This document shows, piece by piece, positions 61,929-64,000 of a stretch of 64,000 nt of DNA. Every line of letters begins with the position of its first letter. Within the stretch, counting starts at the first letter, position 1. Source of the DNA: CAYJAZ01 sp964368455 (GTDB lineage: Bacteria > Desulfobacterota > Desulfovibrionia > Desulfovibrionales > Desulfovibrionaceae); contig CAYJAZ010000008.1 of NCBI GenBank assembly GCA_964368455.1, positions 1 through 64,000 of the forward strand, given 5' to 3'. The notes below the pieces were generated by a model that was not told the origin of the DNA, searched no databases, and was given only the letters and a program-made list of their open reading frames with translations. Made by a program: the position numbers and the translations under genes.

Positions 61929-63722
61929 ATGATAACTTCATATCATGACAAAATCGCAAGGATTAACCTTACAACAAAAGAAGTTAAAGTAGAACAAATT
62001 GGCTTAGATAAGGCAAAAAAATTCATAGGTGGACGTGGTTTAGGCACAAAGATCCTCTATGATGAAAATGTTGCTAAAGTAGACGCTCTCTCTGCTGAAA
62101 ACAAATTACTTTTCTTTACAGGCCCATTAACAGCGACAGCTTCACCAACCTCTGGCAGATACATGGTTATCACAAAGTCACCTTTAACAGGTATGATTGC
62201 TTGTTCAAACTCTGGTGGTGTTTGGGGTGCAAAATTAAAATGTGCAGGTTGGGACGGACTTATTGTTGAAGGCAAATCAGAAAAACCAGTTTATATCAAT
62301 ATATTAGACGATAAAATTGAAATCCTTGATGCAAGCGAATATGTAGGCATGCTTTCACTTGAAATAGACGATAAACTCAAAGAAATCTATCCAAGAGCTG
62401 CTGTATTAAATATAGGTCCAGCTGGTGAAAATGAGTCATTACTTGCTTGTATTATGAATGACAAAGACAGAGCTGCTGGCAGAAGTGGTGTTGGTGCTGT
62501 TATGGGTTCAAAAAACTTAAAAGCAATCACAGTCACTTCATCTAAGACTAAGATTCAATGCTTTGACGAAGCTGCACTAAAAACTGCAAATCGTGAATGC
62601 CTTGAAATTCTTAAAGCTAATCCAGTTACAGGGCAAGGTTTAGGAGCTTATGGTACTGCTGTTTTAGTTAATATAATCAATGGCGTAGGGGCATTTCCTA
62701 CAAACAATTGGCAAGGTTCTTATTCAGAGCATGCTGATGATGTTTCAGGTGAAACGCTCAAAGAAAAGCACATTGTAAAGCAAGGTTTTTGTTACAGATG
62801 CCCTATTGGCTGTGGCAGAATCATAGATCTTAAAGGCCAAATAGTTGGCGGCCCTGAATACGAAGTTCTATGGGCATATGGTGGAAGTTGTGGAGTTGAT
62901 GACATTGTTGCTGTCAATGAAGCTAATCATCTTTGTAATGAATACGGATTAGATGCTATTTCAGCTCCTTGTACTATTGCAGCAGCAATGGAACTTTATC
63001 AAATTGGCGCAATTACTGATGCAGATTGTGAAGGAGTTCCACTAAAATTTGGCGATGCAAAAGCAATTGTTGAATGGACAAAAAGAATGGGAGAAGGAAA
63101 GATTCCACTTGCAAAACTCATGGCAAATGGTAGTTACAGACTTTGCGAACATTATGGCCATCCAGAACTTTCAATGAGTGTAAAAAAGCAAGAATTACCA
63201 GCTTATGATCCTCGTGCTATTCAAGGTATTGGTATCACATATGCTACTTCAAATAGAGGTGGCTGTCACGTTCGTGGTTATGTTATTTCACCAGAAGTTC
63301 TTGGTTTACCTGAACAATTAGACAGAACAGCAACTGACGCAAAAGCATTTTGGTGTAAGATTTTCCAAGATCTTACTGCTGTTATTGACAGTATGGGACT
63401 TTGTCTTTTCTCATCCTTTGCTCTTGGTGCGCCGCAATACGCTGCTCTTCTTAATTCAACAACTGGAACGAATTATACAGCTGAAGAACTCATCACTGTT
63501 GGCGAAAGAATTTACAATATCGAACGCATGTTCAACCAAGAAGCAGGCATGAAAGCTGAAGACGACCGTTTGCCAAAACGTTTACTTGAAACACCTATTG
63601 CAAATGGCCCATCTGAAGGTATGCTCAGTAAATTAGACATCACTCTTCCAGAATACTATAAAGAACGTGGTTGGGTAAATGCCTTCCCTACTGAAGAAAC
63701 AAAGAAACGTTTAGGCTTATAA
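61929..63722 (+). CDS. aor: Aldehyde:ferredoxin oxidoreductase (tungsten-dependent type)
   Basis: 597 aa from ATG at 61929, with GGAGG 6 nt upstream (an in-frame upstream extension lies in the riboswitch and is rejected). The N-terminal domain starts YHDKIARINLTTKEVKVEQI and GGRGLGTKILYDEN. The 4Fe-4S cysteines are in GFCYRCPIGCGR with the fourth in DSMGLCLFS. AOR oxidises aldehydes to acids with ferredoxin and a tungstopterin cofactor. The riboswitch in front and the MoaD-like gene behind match this. Confidence 0.9.
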   Translation: MITSYHDKIARINLTTKEVKVEQIGLDKAKKFIGGRGLGTKILYDENVAKVDALSAENKLLFFTGPLTATASPTSGRYMVITKSPLTGMIACSNSGGVWGAKLKCAGWDGLIVEGKSEKPVYINILDDKIEILDASEYVGMLSLEIDDKLKEIYPRAAVLNIGPAGENESLLACIMNDKDRAAGRSGVGAVMGSKNLKAITVTSSKTKIQCFDEAALKTANRECLEILKANPVTGQGLGAYGTAVLVNIINGVGAFPTNNWQGSYSEHADDVSGETLKEKHIVKQGFCYRCPIGCGRIIDLKGQIVGGPEYEVLWAYGGSCGVDDIVAVNEANHLCNEYGLDAISAPCTIAAAMELYQIGAITDADCEGVPLKFGDAKAIVEWTKRMGEGKIPLAKLMANGSYRLCEHYGHPELSMSVKKQELPAYDPRAIQGIGITYATSNRGGCHVRGYVISPEVLGLPEQLDRTATDAKAFWCKIFQDLTAVIDSMGLCLFSSFALGAPQYAALLNSTTGTNYTAEELITVGERIYNIERMFNQEAGMKAEDDRLPKRLLETPIANGPSEGMLSKLDITLPEYYKERGWVNAFPTEETKKRLGL

Positions 63723-63771
63723 TATAATTAATATAATTTTAACTTTCTTTTAAAAGTTAGATACTGTAATT

Positions 63772-63810
63772 AAAAAGGTAAGTAGAATTTAATTCTATTT
63801 ACCTTTTTTT
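63772..63810 (+). terminator. Terminator between aor and the MoaD-like gene
   Basis: An 18-bp stem with one G-U pair (AAAAAGGTAAGTAGAA / TTCTATTTACCTTTTT) with a loop of about 5 nt, followed by T. It would separate or attenuate the two genes. Confidence 0.75.
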
Positions 63811-63836
63811 AAATAAGAGTAGAGGTTTAATTTTTT

Positions 63837-64000
63837 ATGATTGAAGTTCGCCTATTTGCAACACTCAGAGAAAATAGAGAAAAAATTCTTTATCTTGAAT
63901 CCTCACAACATAAAAGTGTTGAAGATATATTAATAAGCTTATCTATTCCTATTGATGAAATTGCTATTTGTTTAATCAATGGTTTTCATAATAAAGTTAA
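63837..64000 (+). CDS. MoaD/ThiS-like sulfur carrier, N-terminal part (cut by window edge)
   Basis: At least 54 codons, starting MIEVRLFATLRENREK and later CLINGFHNKV. It has the ubiquitin-fold beta-strand pattern of MoaD/ThiS proteins (IEVRLFATLR... INGF). The terminal Gly-Gly is outside the window. AGAGG is 13 nt ahead of the ATG, a longer spacing than usual. It sits just downstream of aor; a dedicated MoaD for AOR is common. Confidence reflects the missing C-terminus. Confidence 0.72.
   Translation, partial: MIEVRLFATLRENREKILYLESSQHKSVEDILISLSIPIDEIAICLINGFHNKV

Noticed and set aside
1..64000. A CRISPR array
   Set aside because: No regularly spaced repeats of 24-40 nt with unique spacers are seen; the only phased repeat is the 12-nt set at 4687-5131.

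Overview
The window is AT-rich throughout (about one third G+C by eye). The gene set suggests a low-GC anaerobe of the Desulfovibrio/Lawsonia type (Desulfovibrionales). The clues are hemB next to an AhbD-type radical SAM haem synthase, a tungsten-type aldehyde:ferredoxin oxidoreductase with its own MoaD, DapL, type III glutamine synthetase, FolE2, a fused IspDF, and an FmdE-MoeA fusion. The assignment is inferred from gene content and was not checked against any database.

1 to about 10,236 is the right-hand part of an integrated, mobilizable element. From left to right it carries the first codons of a type I restriction hsdM, a KAP-family P-loop NTPase, a MOBP relaxase with its MobC-like partner and a likely oriT, a winged-helix protein with 12-nt repeats inside its gene, an AlpA-like regulator, a membrane coiled-coil protein, a class II Fic protein, a NERD-domain protein and a tyrosine integrase. 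It ends in a copy of the 3' half of an initiator tRNA-fMet gene (attR), followed by that gene's original terminator. The left end and the restored tRNA gene lie outside the window. A decayed second integrase fragment sits just beyond attR.

10,600-31,200 is chromosome: an FmdE-MoeA fusion; a divergent MATE pump and MerR regulator; a DUF1643 gene; an unusual three-gene operon (GNAT-like/TraB fusion, GNAT-like paralogue, radical SAM/SPASM protein); a TPR protein; SIMPL protein, rsfS, a MogA-like gene, folE2 and grpE; cysK-cysE; and hemB-ahbD-ferredoxin with ispH upstream.

31,200-43,400 holds murJ, a PfkB kinase, nth, a DUF362 ferredoxin, malic enzyme, menA and ubiE/menG, a purine permease, a small HTH protein and dapF-dapL.

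43,400-52,200 is a nitrogen-assimilation block: gltB, glnN and a GAF/AAA+/Fis sigma-54 activator. A conserved dyad (TCTACA-N4-TGTAGA) recurs upstream of all three, and glnN has a clear -24/-12 promoter.

52,500-64,000 has a reverse-strand run (glpK, ispDF, a CgeB-like glycosyltransferase, a flavoprotein), then tyrS, an orphan DNA methyltransferase, a DUF1796 gene, a small unknown gene, and aldehyde ferredoxin oxidoreductase behind a Moco/Tuco-type riboswitch. A MoaD-like gene is cut by the right edge.
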